A stretch of 64,000 nucleotides of DNA from Sinorhizobium numidicum (GTDB taxonomy: Bacteria > Pseudomonadota > Alphaproteobacteria > Rhizobiales > Rhizobiaceae), in the NCBI RefSeq assembly GCF_029892045.1, contig NZ_CP120368.1:2354001-2418000 (forward strand), in the 5' to 3' direction. Below the pieces are notes generated by a model. It made no database searches, was not told the origin of the DNA, and saw only the letters and a list, made by a program, of their open reading frames with translations. This document shows positions 18,544-29,685 of the stretch, one piece after another. The position numbers and the translations under genes are program-made. Every line of letters starts with the position of its first letter. The first letter of the stretch is position 1.

Positions 18544-19191
18544 ATGACGACCACCACCCTCTCCGCGACCACTGCTGCGACATACCCGGCCACCCTCTTT
18601 TCCCTCGCCGGCCGCGAACCGGTACCGCCGGCACTTTCCGAGGCGACGCTGATCCTTATCGACTACCAGAACGAATATCTCGCGGGGCCGCTCGCGCTCG
18701 TCGGCGCGGAGGCTGCCGTCGAGCGTGCCCGCGCCCTGCTCGCCGCCGCCCGGCGGGCCGGAACGAGGATCGTCCACGTCGCCCATAAGGGCGCCCCCGG
18801 TAGCTTCTTCGACCGCGCCGCCGAAAGGGGCGCCTTCATCGATACGCTCGCGCCGCTTCCAACCGAAGCGATCGTCGAAAAGCCGCGCCCGAATGCCTTC
18901 TCCGGCACCGCACTTGCCGATCTCGTCGGCCCCCCTGGCGCAAAGATCGCCGGCGCGAAGATCATCATCGCCGGTTTCATGACACACAATTGCGTATCCT
19001 CGACGGCGCGTGCAGCACTCGATCTCGGCTATGAGATCACCATCGCCGGCGACGCCTGCGCCACCCGCGACCTGCCGTTTGCGACGGGCATCGTCAGCGC
19101 GCGCGACCTGCACGTGGCGGAACTCGCAGCACTCGCCGATCGCCATGCCTGTGTCACCGATGTCGCGGCGCTCATCGAGCCGCGCCGCTGA
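18544..19191 (+). CDS. Isochorismatase-family cysteine hydrolase
   Basis: A 215-residue hydrolase with the catalytic triad of the family: Asp40 (LILIDYQNEY), Lys (VEKPRPNAF) and Cys in THNCVSSTARAA. Family members hydrolyse amides or vinyl ethers such as nicotinamide, N-carbamoylsarcosine or isochorismate; which one applies here is unclear. The ATG at 18544 has TGGAG 6 bases upstream. Another in-frame ATG at 18505 lacks such a site. Likely regulated by the divergent LysR gene. Confidence 0.87.
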   Translation: MTTTTLSATTAATYPATLFSLAGREPVPPALSEATLILIDYQNEYLAGPLALVGAEAAVERARALLAAARRAGTRIVHVAHKGAPGSFFDRAAERGAFIDTLAPLPTEAIVEKPRPNAFSGTALADLVGPPGAKIAGAKIIIAGFMTHNCVSSTARAALDLGYEITIAGDACATRDLPFATGIVSARDLHVAELAALADRHACVTDVAALIEPRR

Positions 19192-19396
19192 TTTCGATCG
19201 TGCGCTCCGGGGGCGGGACCTAAGCTGCTGGCCGAAATAGGCTTTCCGCCTCGGGCGGAGCCCGCCACACCGTCCTGCCGTGCCCTCCCCGGCGCACATT
19301 ACAAAAATATAATGATCTCAATGCTTTTCGCCGGTCGCGTTCACCTTTATTTTAATGACACGCATCGCCCGATCGGGGAGCAAGCTGAGCACGCGC

Positions 19397-20674
19397 ATGG
19401 GAAAAACGGCCCAGACGAGGGAAGACGTGACGGCGCGCAGTTTGGCGCCGCCCAATGTGACCGTCATTCCTGCGCCGGCGCCGCCTCGAAAGAGGCGCCG
19501 CTCGCGCCTTTGGGTCGCCGCCCCCGTCATCCTCGCCGTCCTCGGCGGAGGCTATTACGCCTGGAGCCAATACGGCTCGCAGCCGGCCGCGACGATGATC
19601 ACGGAGGTCGTCACGCGCGCCGATATCGAAAGCAGCGTGACTGCCGTCGGCACTCTCCACGCGATCAAATCCGTCGACGCCGGCGCTCAGGTGTCTGGTC
19701 AGTTAAAGTCGCTGCATGTCCAGATCGGCGAGAAGGTCGAGCAGAATCAGCTTGTCGCCGAGATCGATCCGGCCACCATCGAGAACAGGATCGAGATCGA
19801 CCAGGCCGAACTCGCCAATCTCGAGGCGCAGCTCGTGTCGAAAAAGGCGCAGCTCGTTCTGAAACAGGCGAATATCGAGCGTCAGCGCAATCTGGTCGCC
19901 AGCAACAGCGTCTCGCAATCGACGCTTGAGCAGGCCGTGGCCGACCATGTGGCGGCGAGCGCCGACGTGCACGCGATCGAGGCGCAGATCCGCAAGCAGC
20001 AGGCGGCGCTTGCCGGCGACAAGGTCGATCTCGGCTACACCAAGATCTATGCGCCGATGGCCGGCACGATCGTCGCCAACCCTGCCAAGGAAGGCCAGAC
20101 GCTCAACGCCAATCAGACCGCGCCGACGATCGTCACCATTGCCGATCTTTCGACGATGACGGTCAAGGCCCAGGTCTCCGAGGCCGATGTCGGCAAGCTG
20201 AAGATCGGCATGGACGCCTATTTCTCCCTCCTCGGTCAGCCGGGCAGACGCTTCACCGGCAAGTTGCGCCAGATCGAGCCGATGCCGGACACGGCAAACA
20301 ACGTCGTCCTCTATTACGCCCTCTTCGATGTTCCGAACCCGACCGGCGAACTGATGATGTCGATGAGCGCGCAGGTCTTCTTCGTTCAAGCCGCCGCCAA
20401 GAACGTGCTCGTCGTCCCGAGCGCAGCGATCAAAACCAGTGGCGAGCGCGCGCCGGGCACACCGGCGAAAACGGAAGTGACGGTCGTGACGCCTTCGGGC
20501 GCGACGGAAACCCGTGAGGTCGAGGTCGGTATCCGCAACCGCGTCAGCGCCGAAATCGTCAACGGCCTCGAGGAAGGCGAGCGCGTCGTCGTCGATACGG
20601 CCTCGGCTTCCACCGGCAACAGCGTGCGAAACACCCGCTCACTCCGCGGCCTGCGCATGCCGCGGATGTTCTGA
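19397..20674 (+). CDS. macA: MacA-type periplasmic adaptor of an ABC efflux system
   Basis: About 425 residues with one N-terminal transmembrane anchor ([19 protein letters not shown]), a lipoyl half ([20 protein letters not shown]) and an alpha-helical hairpin (about 120-200, [19 protein letters not shown]). The second lipoyl half, beta-barrel and membrane-proximal domains follow. It would bridge the MacB transporter and an outer-membrane TolC-like channel. It lies 8 bp before macB and is surely co-transcribed. A start at 19355 is possible in the same frame. No tolC-like gene is adjacent. Confidence 0.9.
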   Translation: MGKTAQTREDVTARSLAPPNVTVIPAPAPPRKRRRSRLWVAAPVILAVLGGGYYAWSQYGSQPAATMITEVVTRADIESSVTAVGTLHAIKSVDAGAQVSGQLKSLHVQIGEKVEQNQLVAEIDPATIENRIEIDQAELANLEAQLVSKKAQLVLKQANIERQRNLVASNSVSQSTLEQAVADHVAASADVHAIEAQIRKQQAALAGDKVDLGYTKIYAPMAGTIVANPAKEGQTLNANQTAPTIVTIADLSTMTVKAQVSEADVGKLKIGMDAYFSLLGQPGRRFTGKLRQIEPMPDTANNVVLYYALFDVPNPTGELMMSMSAQVFFVQAAAKNVLVVPSAAIKTSGERAPGTPAKTEVTVVTPSGATETREVEVGIRNRVSAEIVNGLEEGERVVVDTASASTGNSVRNTRSLRGLRMPRMF

Positions 20675-20682
20675 GCACGCCG

Positions 20683-22626
20683 ATGGCCGCCCTCATCTCG
20701 CTCAAGGATCTCAGCAAGACATTTTTCAACGGCGATCTTGCGGTCGAGGTCTTGCACAATATCTCGCTCGACATAGAGGCCGGCGAATTCGTCGCGATCA
20801 TCGGCCAGTCCGGCTCGGGCAAATCGACGCTGATGAACATTCTCGGCTGCCTCGATCAGCCGACCTCGGGCGACTACCTGATCGACGGCGAAAACGTCGC
20901 CGGTTTTAATGGCAACGAGCTCGCGGCGCTGCGCCGCCGCACCTTCGGCTTCGTCTTCCAGGCCTACAATCTGATCCCGACCGCGAGCGCGCAGGAGAAC
21001 GTCGAAGTGCCCGCGGTCTATGCCGGCGTGTCCGCACAGGACCGGCATGAGCGCGCGCAGGCGCTTCTCGAATCCCTGAAGCTCGGCGACCGGCTCGATC
21101 ATCGGCCAAGCCAGCTTTCCGGCGGCCAGCAGCAGCGCGTCTCGATTGCACGCGCCCTGATGAACGGCGGCCGCGTCATCCTTGCCGACGAGCCGACCGG
21201 CGCGCTCGACAGCCAGAGCGGCGAGGAGGTGTTGGCGCTCCTGCGCGAAATGAACGAGGACGGCCACACGGTGATCGTGATCACCCACTCGCGGGAGGTC
21301 GCCGAACAGGCTGACCGGCTGATCGAGATCCGCGACGGGCGCATCATTGCCGACCGCACGAAGAAGGGCCGCGCCAATCCGGACGCGGCGGTCGGCCTCG
21401 CCCAGCGCACGCGCGAGGGTTTCGCCGCGATTGCGGATGTCTCCGAAGCGGTGAAGATGGCGATGCGGGCGCTGCGCGCCAATCTCTTCCGCACGATCCT
21501 GACGCTGCTCGGCATCGTCATCGGCGTCGGCTCGGTCGTCGCCATGCTGGCGATCGGCACCGGTGCGCAGGATTTCGTGCTCAGCCGCATTTCCTCGATG
21601 GGCTCAGATCTTCTGCTGGTGCGCCCGAGCATGGCCAATTTCCGCGGCAGCGCGGGAGGAAGCAACGTGACGCTGGTGCCCGCCGATGCCGACGCAATTC
21701 TCGGAGTGCCGAATGTCGCCTTCGCCGTGCCGGAAATGACCACGACGGTGACGCTCCGGCGCGGCAATATCGACTATCAGACGACGGCCAACGGCACGGC
21801 GCCGCAATTCACCGAGGCGAAATCCTGGAGCATCGGCCGCGGCGAGTTCATTAACCGCAACGACATGGAAGGCTATGCGCCCGTCGCCGTTCTCGGCCAG
21901 ACCGTGGTCAAAACCCTGTTTGCGGACGGCTCCGATCCGATCGGCCAATACGTCCTCGTCAACAAGATCCCCTTCCAGGTGATCGGCGTTATGAGCGAAA
22001 AGGGCGCGACCGCCGGCGGCAACGATCAGGACGACGTCGTGCTCGTGCCGCTCACCACAGGCAGCATGCGCATCTTCGGCCAGCGCAATATCCGCACCAT
22101 CACCATCAAGGTCGAGGACGCCTCGGCGATCGACCTGACGCAGGAGCGGATACAGGCGTTGCTCAACGAACGCCACAAGAGGGAGGATACGCAGATCACC
22201 AACATGTCGTCGGTGCGCGAGGCCTTCACCGACACATCGAACACGTTGAAACTCTTCCTCGGCTCGGTCGCGGCGATTTCGCTGCTGGTCGGCGGCATCG
22301 GCGTCATGAACATCATGCTGGTGAGTGTCAGCGAGCGAACCCGCGAGATCGGCGTGCGCATGGCGACAGGAGCCCGCCAGCGCGACATCCTCGTTCAGTT
22401 CCTCGTGGAGGCGCTGGTCGTCTCTGCGATCGGCGGCGCGATCGGTGTCATTGCGGGCCTCGGAACCGGCGCTCTCGCAAAGTCCTTCGGCATGCCGGTG
22501 AGCTTCACTGGCGGGCCGGTGGCCCTCGCCTTTGCCTGCGCATTCCTCACGGGCTTGCTCTTCGGCTACCTGCCCGCCAGAAACGCGTCGCGGCTGCAGC
22601 CGGCGGTGGCGCTGAGCGCCGACTAG
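20683..22626 (+). CDS. macB: MacB-type ABC transporter, fused ATPase and permease
   Basis: A 647-residue protein. The N-terminal ATPase (about 1-230) has Walker [10 protein letters not shown], signature LSGGQQQR and Walker [13 protein letters not shown]. The C-terminal permease has one membrane helix ([21 protein letters not shown]), a large periplasmic domain (about 300-520) and three further helices ending in the FtsX-like segment ([21 protein letters not shown]). MacAB-TolC systems export macrolides, lipopeptides or siderophores; the cargo is not known here. The stop codon runs directly into a palindromic repeat. Confidence 0.94.
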   Translation: MAALISLKDLSKTFFNGDLAVEVLHNISLDIEAGEFVAIIGQSGSGKSTLMNILGCLDQPTSGDYLIDGENVAGFNGNELAALRRRTFGFVFQAYNLIPTASAQENVEVPAVYAGVSAQDRHERAQALLESLKLGDRLDHRPSQLSGGQQQRVSIARALMNGGRVILADEPTGALDSQSGEEVLALLREMNEDGHTVIVITHSREVAEQADRLIEIRDGRIIADRTKKGRANPDAAVGLAQRTREGFAAIADVSEAVKMAMRALRANLFRTILTLLGIVIGVGSVVAMLAIGTGAQDFVLSRISSMGSDLLLVRPSMANFRGSAGGSNVTLVPADADAILGVPNVAFAVPEMTTTVTLRRGNIDYQTTANGTAPQFTEAKSWSIGRGEFINRNDMEGYAPVAVLGQTVVKTLFADGSDPIGQYVLVNKIPFQVIGVMSEKGATAGGNDQDDVVLVPLTTGSMRIFGQRNIRTITIKVEDASAIDLTQERIQALLNERHKREDTQITNMSSVREAFTDTSNTLKLFLGSVAAISLLVGGIGVMNIMLVSVSERTREIGVRMATGARQRDILVQFLVEALVVSAIGGAIGVIAGLGTGALAKSFGMPVSFTGGPVALAFACAFLTGLLFGYLPARNASRLQPAVALSAD

Positions 22627-22695
22627 AGCGGGATGAGGAAAAGTGCGCGCGGCTTCCCGCCCGCGTCCCGCTCTATTTATTAGAAACGATCACGT
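22627..22695 (+). repeat. GCGGGATGAGGAAAAGTG palindromic repeat (family 2, copy b)
   Basis: A hairpin of AGCGGGATG... with ...CGTCCCGCT, followed by TTATTAGAAACGATCACGTGA. It starts at the base after the macB stop codon and may act in 3' end formation. Confidence 0.8.
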
Positions 22696-22751
22696 GACGT
22701 GGGCGCGAACGCACGCTACAGCGCCGTCCGCTCGAGGCGGGACGGCGGCCC

Positions 22752-23318
22752 TCAGATTTCCAGCGCGCCCTCGATCAGTTCCCAGCGCTTGCCGTTCGAC
22801 TGCGACTGGCGTGCGAAATAGTTATAGGGCGTGCGGGACCAGTCCCTGACGGAATTGGTCAGATTGTCCAGCACGAGGTCGCCTTCACTGGTGCGGACAG
22901 TGAGCACGGTGTGGCCCTCCCCACGATAGCGGGCAACCGTCAGCAACAGTGCGGAAGCCGGCCAGCCGCGCTTCAGGAGCTCGCGCTTTTTGAGAATCGC
23001 GAAATCCTCGCAGTCTCCATAGGCCGTCGGTACGCGCCAGTCGTCGTCTCTGCCGACGGTAACCAGGTCGCTGCGCTCCTTGATGCGCGCATTAACGGTG
23101 CTGTTGACCTGCTTGAGCTCGCTGATCTTCTCCGGACGCAGGGCGACCGTCTTCTTGCCACCGCCCGTGCTGCACAATGTTGGTTCGCGGACACAGAATG
23201 AAGCGAAAGCCGGCGGCGCGAACGCCTTGCCGGCAGTCTTCATGGTTGTACCCGCATGCGCGGCGCCAGGGGCCGCAATAAGCAACAAAAAGACTGTCCG
23301 CGCGATGAAGCGTTTCAT
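22752..23318 (-). CDS. BTLCP (transglutaminase-like cysteine peptidase) secreted protein
   Basis: A 188-residue protein with a Sec signal peptide (FIARTVFLLLIAAPGAAHA). It carries the bacterial transglutaminase-like cysteine proteinase domain: Cys in GDCEDFAILK, His in GEGHTVL and Asp in LVLDN. LapG is the characterised member of this group and releases adhesins from the cell surface. No LapD or LapA-like gene is adjacent, so the substrate is unknown. The glycine-rich secreted protein immediately divergent is a neighbour worth testing. Confidence 0.87.
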   Translation of the reverse strand: MKRFIARTVFLLLIAAPGAAHAGTTMKTAGKAFAPPAFASFCVREPTLCSTGGGKKTVALRPEKISELKQVNSTVNARIKERSDLVTVGRDDDWRVPTAYGDCEDFAILKKRELLKRGWPASALLLTVARYRGEGHTVLTVRTSEGDLVLDNLTNSVRDWSRTPYNYFARQSQSNGKRWELIEGALEI

Positions 23319-23512
23319 GAGATTCCCCCGATGGTGGGCTTAAAGTCCCCGATCCGACGTAAAGACTAACTAGTACGGATTAATCCGGGGTTGATTAGCT
23401 CTAAATAGGGCATTGTTGTGGCGTTCTACTAATATTTCGTAAATTGACCACCTATAATTTTAAGTAGATCATCGAAATATTTCCTAAGTTTATATTCTTA
23501 TGGAGTTGATCA

Positions 23513-24442
<930 letters not shown>

Positions 24443-24513
24443 AGCCAAAGCGGAATAGAAACTCAGAAACTACCAAGCTGCTTATTCAAGTCATGCACCG
24501 GAGCAGCAATCTG

Positions 24514-24540
24514 GAGGGCGGTCCCGCAGGCACCGCCCTC
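24514..24540 (+). terminator. Hairpin terminator after the glycine-rich gene
   Basis: A perfect 9-bp stem, GAGGGCGGT with ACCGCCCTC around a 9-base loop, followed by TCCTTTG. The T-run is weak, but position and stem fit an intrinsic terminator. Confidence 0.6.
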
Positions 24541-24626
24541 TCCTTTGTGGACGTTGCTCCGTAACCCCTCATGATTCCTTCGGAACCGTCTGAAAAGACG
24601 CACGGCGCTCGAGGAGCAACTCGGAA

Positions 24627-24731
24627 CTATAGCGCCGTGCGTCTTTTCCGACGCACAAATGGTCGCTGTAGCACTTTGAATTGCTGCATGTTTTTACCCT
24701 TAAATCGGTTCCGGTTTAAGGAAGCATGCAG
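24627..24731 (+). repeat. RIME1-like double-palindrome repeat
   Basis: A full copy starting CTATAGCGCCGTGCGTC and ending AAGCATGCAG. A half-hairpin in the other orientation lies just upstream. Confidence 0.88.
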
Positions 24732-24869
24732 TAACGGCGCCGCTCGTCTCCGCTTCGGCGCCCTCGTTGGCGCGAGCGAAATACCCCGCAACGGACGAGA
24801 TGGCAACGCTGACAACTTTTCAGCAACTCCTCGCCCCGATAATGCCCTCGCAATCGAGGACCGAATCGG

Positions 24870-25580
24870 ATGGCCAAAGGCAGCACAAAGAGACGAAAGC
24901 GCAGCACGAGCCGGAAGGCTAGTCGGGGCGGCATGGCCCCGTGGTATCTGGCCGCCGCCGTCATTGTCGGCGGTATTGTCGCCTATGATCACCGGGGGCA
25001 AATCCACCATCTGCCCGGCGCGCCGGAAGTGATGGCGCTGCTTTCTCCGGCAGAGAAAGAGAAGAAGGTAAGAGCCGTGAGTGTGCCCGTCCGTCCGAGG
25101 GAACATACGGGCTCAATCGCGAGAAAGCCCGCCTTGGCTCCACCGGCACCCATCGAACGGCCGATGGACCAGCCGGCGGAGCAACCGGCCGCGCGGCTCG
25201 CCGACAGCAGCACCTTTTATTTCTGCGGCATTCGTCACGACAATTGCGTGATCGACGGCGACACTTTCCTCTTCAACGGCGAAAGAATCCTCATCGCCGA
25301 TATCGACGCGCCCGAAACCAAGCGGGCGAAATGCGACGAGGAGCGCTCGCGCGGCTCCTACGCCAAGACCCGGCTTCGGGAACTGCTGAACGCCGGCAAG
25401 TTCACCCTCGTTGCATCAAAGGACAGAGCGGGTGACGACGAAGCCGGCAAACCGCGCCTCGTCGTGAGAGACGGACGATCGCTCGGCGATGTCCTCGTCG
25501 CAGAGGGTCTCGTGAGAAAACGGATCGGCCGGCCCTTCTCGTGGTGCGGTCGGTCCACTACGGCGCCACGCGTCTATTGA
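24870..25580 (+). CDS. Thermonuclease (SNase-like) domain protein, membrane-anchored; 3' end inside a repeat
   Basis: A 236-residue protein. A basic N-terminus is followed by one membrane segment (APWYLAAAVIVGGIVAY), a Pro-rich linker, and an SNase-like OB fold from about residue 125. The domain shows VIDGDTFLFNG, catalytic Arg in RILIADIDAPE, Glu in CDEERSRG, and KPRLVVRDGRSLGDVLV. The last ten or so codons (GRSTTAPRVY) and the stop lie in the RIME1-like repeat starting at 25557. The original C-terminus was probably replaced by repeat-encoded residues after the usual WCG ending. Confidence 0.84.
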   Translation: MAKGSTKRRKRSTSRKASRGGMAPWYLAAAVIVGGIVAYDHRGQIHHLPGAPEVMALLSPAEKEKKVRAVSVPVRPREHTGSIARKPALAPPAPIERPMDQPAEQPAARLADSSTFYFCGIRHDNCVIDGDTFLFNGERILIADIDAPETKRAKCDEERSRGSYAKTRLRELLNAGKFTLVASKDRAGDDEAGKPRLVVRDGRSLGDVLVAEGLVRKRIGRPFSWCGRSTTAPRVY

Positions 25581-25716
25581 GACGCGCAAAGGCCGCTGTA
25601 AGTCGGTTCCGATCTACTGCATGGTTCCTTAAGTCGGAACCGATCTAAGGTAAAACCATGTAGCAGTTTACAGTGTTACAGCGACCTTTATGCGTCTGAA
25701 AAGACGCGCGGCACTG
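25557..25716 (+). repeat. Compound RIME1-like repeat with three hairpins
   Basis: Hairpin 1 (25557-25600, ACGCGTC/GACGCGC) is followed by hairpin 2 (25617-25663, CCTTAAGTCGG with CCGATCTAAGG). A second hairpin 1 in reverse orientation follows (25677-25716, TTACAGCG...GCGTC/GACGCG). It reads as two overlapping, oppositely oriented copies sharing one central hairpin. Confidence 0.85.
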
Positions 25717-25770
25717 GAAGGAATTATGCAGGCCCGCGTCTCGGATTAACCCGTGTGGCAGGAATCGTTC

Positions 25771-26679
25771 TCAGCCGTGGCTCGCGTGATCGGCAAGCAC
25801 CTCCCCGATCACCCGACGCGATTTTTCCACTTCGAGCGGATCGGTGCCCGGCATTTCGCCGGCGACGATCAGCGCCTTCCACAAAGTCCAGCCGCGGCCA
25901 CGCGCCCAGCTTGCCCTGTCGAGAGGAAGCGATGCGCGAAATGCCTCCCGGCTCCCTCCCTTGAACATCGTCCAGGCGATCGACAGGTCGCAAGCCGGAT
26001 CGCCGACAGCCGATGTGCCGAAGTCGATGACCGCATTCAGGCGGCCGTTTTCGACCAGAAGGTTGCCGGAGCTGACATCGCCGTGGAACCAGACGGGGGA
26101 GCCGGTCCATGTCGCGGCAAGCGCCGCCTCCCACACGGCACGCGCCGCATCGGTATCGATCTTGCCCTCGAGCGCCTCGAGAGCCCAGCGGGTCTCATGG
26201 TCGTAGACCGTCAACGATCCGCCGCGGAAGAAATTGTGCACGCCCGGCGGCGGCCCGCCATCCGCGTCGATCCGCTGCAGTGCGGCCAGGAATTCGGCAA
26301 GCGTCGTGGCAAACGCTGTCAGGTCGGCGACAGGCGCATGCGTCGCGATCTCGCCTTCGCGCCATTGGTAGACCGACCAATGCCAGGGATAATCCTCGTC
26401 CGGGCGGCCCATCGCCAGCGGAACGGGAATGGGAAGCGGCAGAAGTGGCGCGAGTTGCGGCAGCCAGCGCTGTTCCTTTTCCACCTGTAGCGCATAGGAG
26501 GCAGCGCTCGGCAGCCGCACGGTCATCCGTTCGCCGAGATGAAAGGTCCTGTTATCCCAGCCGCCGAACTTGACCGGCTTCACGGGCAGCTCCGCCCATT
26601 GCGGAAACTGCGCGGCAATCAACCGCCTAACGAGAGGCGTGTCGATATCGAGCTTGGTGGAGGATAGCGGGGGCATCAC
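25771..26679 (-). CDS. Aminoglycoside phosphotransferase-family kinase
   Basis: A 302-residue APH-fold kinase. The catalytic loop is WFHGDVSSGNLLV (His-Gly-Asp...Asn) and the metal-binding motif is VIDFGTSAVGDPACDLSIAW. The N-lobe has FGGWDNRTFHLG. Chromosomal members often phosphorylate small metabolites and need not confer antibiotic resistance. No partner gene gives a substrate clue. Confidence 0.85.
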   Translation of the reverse strand: MMPPLSSTKLDIDTPLVRRLIAAQFPQWAELPVKPVKFGGWDNRTFHLGERMTVRLPSAASYALQVEKEQRWLPQLAPLLPLPIPVPLAMGRPDEDYPWHWSVYQWREGEIATHAPVADLTAFATTLAEFLAALQRIDADGGPPPGVHNFFRGGSLTVYDHETRWALEALEGKIDTDAARAVWEAALAATWTGSPVWFHGDVSSGNLLVENGRLNAVIDFGTSAVGDPACDLSIAWTMFKGGSREAFRASLPLDRASWARGRGWTLWKALIVAGEMPGTDPLEVEKSRRVIGEVLADHASHG

Positions 26680-26771
26680 AACAATCGCTTTTCCAGTGCG
26701 GATCGCGCCGAGCTTGCACCAGAAACCTCAATTCGTGCAACCGCACCGATTATTTACGAGAGCAATCGTCT

Positions 26772-28040
26772 CTATCCTTCGACGCGCATCGTCTCCTTCT
26801 GCGTGATCAGGCGGGCGCTGTGCTGGCCGCTCAAATAGGTCCAAAGCCAGCTCCAGGCGACCGCGAAACGGCTGCGGGTGCCGATCAGGAAGTAGATATG
26901 GGCGATGCCCCAGATCCACCAGGCAAGCCCGCCCTTGAGCTTCACCCTGCCGAAATCGATGATTGCCGCACGCTTGCCGATGGTCGCAAGGCTTCCCTGG
27001 TGGCGATAGCGGAATGCTCCCGGTGCCGGCCTGCCCGCAAGCCGCGCGCGGATCACCCGGGCGACGAAGGCGCCCTGCTGCTTGGCGGCGGGGGCGATGC
27101 CGGGGACCGGTTTGCCGTCCTCCTGTTTGACCGAGGCGGTGTCGCCGATGACGAAGGTTTCCGGATGGCCCGGCGCCGTCAGGTCTTTCTCCACCAGCGC
27201 GCGGCCGGCACGATCCGCCTCGATGCCGAGCCATCTGGCGGCGGGCGAAGCCTGGACGCCGGCCGCCCAGACGAGCGTGCAACTTGGCAAGAAAGCGTCG
27301 CCGATTGCCACGCCCGCCTCGGTGCAATCGGTGACGGGCGTTCCCGTCAGCACTTCGACGCCAAGCTTTTCCAGCTCGCGGTGGGCATAGGCGGAAAGCG
27401 CTTCGGTGAAGGCGGGAAGGATGCGCGGTCCCGCCTCGACGAGCACGACCCGCGCCTTGCGTGTGTCGATCCGGCGGAACTCGTCCGGCAGCGTGCGATG
27501 CGCCATTTCGGCGATGATGCCGGCAAGCTCGACCCCGGTCGGCCCCGCCCCGATCACCGTGAACGTCAGCAGCGCGTCACGCTTGGCCGGGTCTTCTTCC
27601 AGCTCCGCCTGCTCGAAGGCGAGCAGCACGCGGCGGCGAATGGTCGTCGCATCCTCCAGCGTCTTTAGCCCCGGCGCCACTGGCGCCCATTCGTCATGGC
27701 CGAAATAGGCATGCGTTGCGCCGGTCGCCAGCACCAGCGTGTCATAAGCAATCGCTCGGCCGTTCGTCAGCGTCACGGTCTTAATGGCCGTGTCGACGCC
27801 CATGACTTCGCCAAGCAGCGTCGTCACCTCCGGCCGGTCGCGATAGAGATTGCGAATCGGCCAGGCGATTTCGGAGGTCGCGAGGATCGTGGTGGCGACC
27901 TGATAGAGCAGCGGCTGGAAAAGATGGTGGTTGCGCCGGTCGATCAGCGTCACCCGGACCGGTGCACCCTTGAGATCGTTGACGAGCTGCAGCCCGCCAA
28001 ATCCGCCACCGACAACGACGACATGATGTTTTTCCTGCAT
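26772..28040 (-). CDS. Type II NADH dehydrogenase / NAD(P)-FAD oxidoreductase
   Basis: A 422-residue flavoprotein of the NDH-2 type. The FAD-binding motif is VVVGGGFGGLQ, the NADH-binding motif VIGAGPTGVELAG, and the second FAD contact TFVIGDTAS. The C-terminal part has an amphipathic/hydrophobic stretch (WIWGIAHIYFLIG) that anchors it to the inner membrane. It would oxidise NADH and reduce quinone without pumping protons. It lies 110 bp from an Lrp-type regulator on the same strand. Confidence 0.9.
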   Translation of the reverse strand: MQEKHHVVVVGGGFGGLQLVNDLKGAPVRVTLIDRRNHHLFQPLLYQVATTILATSEIAWPIRNLYRDRPEVTTLLGEVMGVDTAIKTVTLTNGRAIAYDTLVLATGATHAYFGHDEWAPVAPGLKTLEDATTIRRRVLLAFEQAELEEDPAKRDALLTFTVIGAGPTGVELAGIIAEMAHRTLPDEFRRIDTRKARVVLVEAGPRILPAFTEALSAYAHRELEKLGVEVLTGTPVTDCTEAGVAIGDAFLPSCTLVWAAGVQASPAARWLGIEADRAGRALVEKDLTAPGHPETFVIGDTASVKQEDGKPVPGIAPAAKQQGAFVARVIRARLAGRPAPGAFRYRHQGSLATIGKRAAIIDFGRVKLKGGLAWWIWGIAHIYFLIGTRSRFAVAWSWLWTYLSGQHSARLITQKETMRVEG

Positions 28041-28150
28041 CGCTTTCCGCCTTGTTCGTTGAGGAGAACTGTCTGCTTCGACCGCGCCGTGGGCAAGCGC
28101 TCCTTCGGCATGGCTGCGTTGCGTTTGCGCAGACTTCTACGGATCGCGCT

Positions 28151-28615
28151 TTACTCCGCGTAGCCGACCGGCACCGCCGTGCCGCTTTTCAAGACCTCCA
28201 TCGAGATCGAGGCGGAAACGTCGAAAAGCTCCACCTTGCGCACGATCTGCTTATAGACCACGTCATAATGCTCGACCCGCGGCAGAACGACCTTGACGAT
28301 ATAGTCGTAATTGCCGGTCAGCCGATGCGCTTCGACGATCTCCGGAATGTCGCTGATCGCGCGGCGGAATTTTTCGATCCACTCATCAGAGTGGTGCGCG
28401 GTCTTGATGAGCGCGAAGACCGTTGTCGGCACCCCCATCTTCTCCCGGTCGAGCACGACGATGCGCCGCGCGACGTAACCCGCCTCCTCCAGCCGCTGAA
28501 TGCGCCGTGAACAGGCCGAAAGCGACAGGTTCACACGCTCGGCCAGATCGCTCATCGCCACGCTCGCATCCTCTTGAAGAAGCGTCAGCAGCTTCCGGTC
28601 TCTCTCATCCAGCAC
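28151..28615 (-). CDS. Lrp/AsnC family transcriptional regulator
   Basis: A 154-residue regulator. The N-terminal winged helix is DERDRKLLTLLQEDASVAMSD and continues through VNLSLSACSRRIQRLEE. The C-terminal RAM ligand domain contains RLTGNYDYIVKVVLPRVEHY. Such proteins sense amino acids. It is divergent from an aspartate/glutamate racemase-family gene at 28839, which it may regulate. Confidence 0.9.
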   Translation of the reverse strand: MLDERDRKLLTLLQEDASVAMSDLAERVNLSLSACSRRIQRLEEAGYVARRIVVLDREKMGVPTTVFALIKTAHHSDEWIEKFRRAISDIPEIVEAHRLTGNYDYIVKVVLPRVEHYDVVYKQIVRKVELFDVSASISMEVLKSGTAVPVGYAE

Positions 28616-28838
28616 GCCCGTAACTCCCCGCTAGCTGCCTCACTCGCGCCTTAGGTTTGCATCATTCACCATAAACGTGCAAAACTTTGGCGCAAAGCGC
28701 TTCAAACTCACTCATCAAAGCAAACGAATCCGGCGGAAGCCGGGCCATAATCCTATCAATGGAACGGGATCAGAAGGTGGCAACGCGCCTTTCTTCCACA
28801 GCGCGCTGACACCTGATCCACAACAAGGGAACGAGACG

Positions 28839-29558
28839 ATGGAAATGCGCAAGATCGGCCTTATCGGCGGCATGAGCTTCGAAAGCTCGGCGGTCTATTA
28901 TCGGATGGTCAATGAAGCCGTGCGCGAGCGCCTGGGGGCGCTGCATTCGGCGGAAGTGCTGCTGCATTCCGTCGATTTCCAGAAGATCGTCGACCTGCAG
29001 AAGGCCGGCCGCTGGGATGAAGCGGCCCGGCGCCTTTCCGATGTCGCCCGCGGGCTCAAGGCCGGCGGAGCTGATTGCGTGCTGATCTGCACCAACACCA
29101 TGCACCTGATCGCCGATGCGGTCGCGGCTTCGGTCGACGTGCCGCTGATCAACATCATCGACGAGACGGCTCTCCGCCTCAAGGCCGCCGGCCGCCGGCA
29201 GCCGCTGCTGCTCGCCACCCGCTATACGATGGAACATGGCTTCTATGCCGAGCGAATGAAGACGCACGGCATCGACCTGATGGTGCCGGACGCCGACGGC
29301 CGCACGCTGACCCACAACGTCATCTTCGACGAGCTCTGCGCCGGCAAGGTCTTGGATCGCTCGCGCGAGGCGCTGATCGCGCTGATCGAAAAGGCGAAGG
29401 CCGAGGGCGCGGACGCTGTCATTCTGGGCTGCACGGAAATCTGCCTGATCCTCGACCCGACGAATCTACCACTGCCGGGCTTCGATTCCACCGCCATCCA
29501 CGCCAAGGCCGCGGTCGAGTTCGCGCTTGGCGGCGGGACGGTCAGTCGCGCGGCTTGA
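28839..29558 (+). CDS. Aspartate/glutamate racemase family protein
   Basis: A 239-residue racemase of the YgeA type, starting MEMRKIGLIGGMSFESSAVY. The two catalytic cysteines are in LICTNTMH and ILGCTEICL. It interconverts L- and D-forms of an amino acid without a cofactor. The ATG at 28839 is supported by AAGGGAAC upstream and by the conserved N-terminus. The divergent Lrp regulator suggests amino-acid-responsive control. Confidence 0.9.
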   Translation: MEMRKIGLIGGMSFESSAVYYRMVNEAVRERLGALHSAEVLLHSVDFQKIVDLQKAGRWDEAARRLSDVARGLKAGGADCVLICTNTMHLIADAVAASVDVPLINIIDETALRLKAAGRRQPLLLATRYTMEHGFYAERMKTHGIDLMVPDADGRTLTHNVIFDELCAGKVLDRSREALIALIEKAKAEGADAVILGCTEICLILDPTNLPLPGFDSTAIHAKAAVEFALGGGTVSRAA

Positions 29559-29590
29559 CCGAACGATAACGCTGACCGCAGGCAAAATAG

Positions 29591-29607
29591 CGCCCGCGCC
29601 GCGGGCG
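29591..29607 (+). terminator. GC-rich hairpin after the racemase gene
   Basis: CGCCCGCG and CGCGGGCG arms lie about 30 bases after the stop codon and are followed by TTCTC. Possible weak terminator. Confidence 0.35.
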
Positions 29608-29685
29608 TTCTCAAATGCAATGGCGCGACCGCGGTCGAAATCCCGCGCACGACGCCGGCAGGTCGATGCTGCGGCCGGCCGCGCC

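Larger units (their letters stand above)
24443..24869. other. Intergenic region with terminator and RIME1-like repeat
   Basis: About 430 bp. It holds a terminator-like hairpin at 24514-24540, half of a RIME1-like hairpin at 24588-24610 in reverse orientation, and a full copy at 24627-24731. No gene is seen. Confidence 0.6.

Noticed and set aside
25771..26679. Aminoglycoside resistance gene
   Set aside because: The kinase fold is right, but the protein does not resemble the known resistance enzymes specifically and there is no mobile context.
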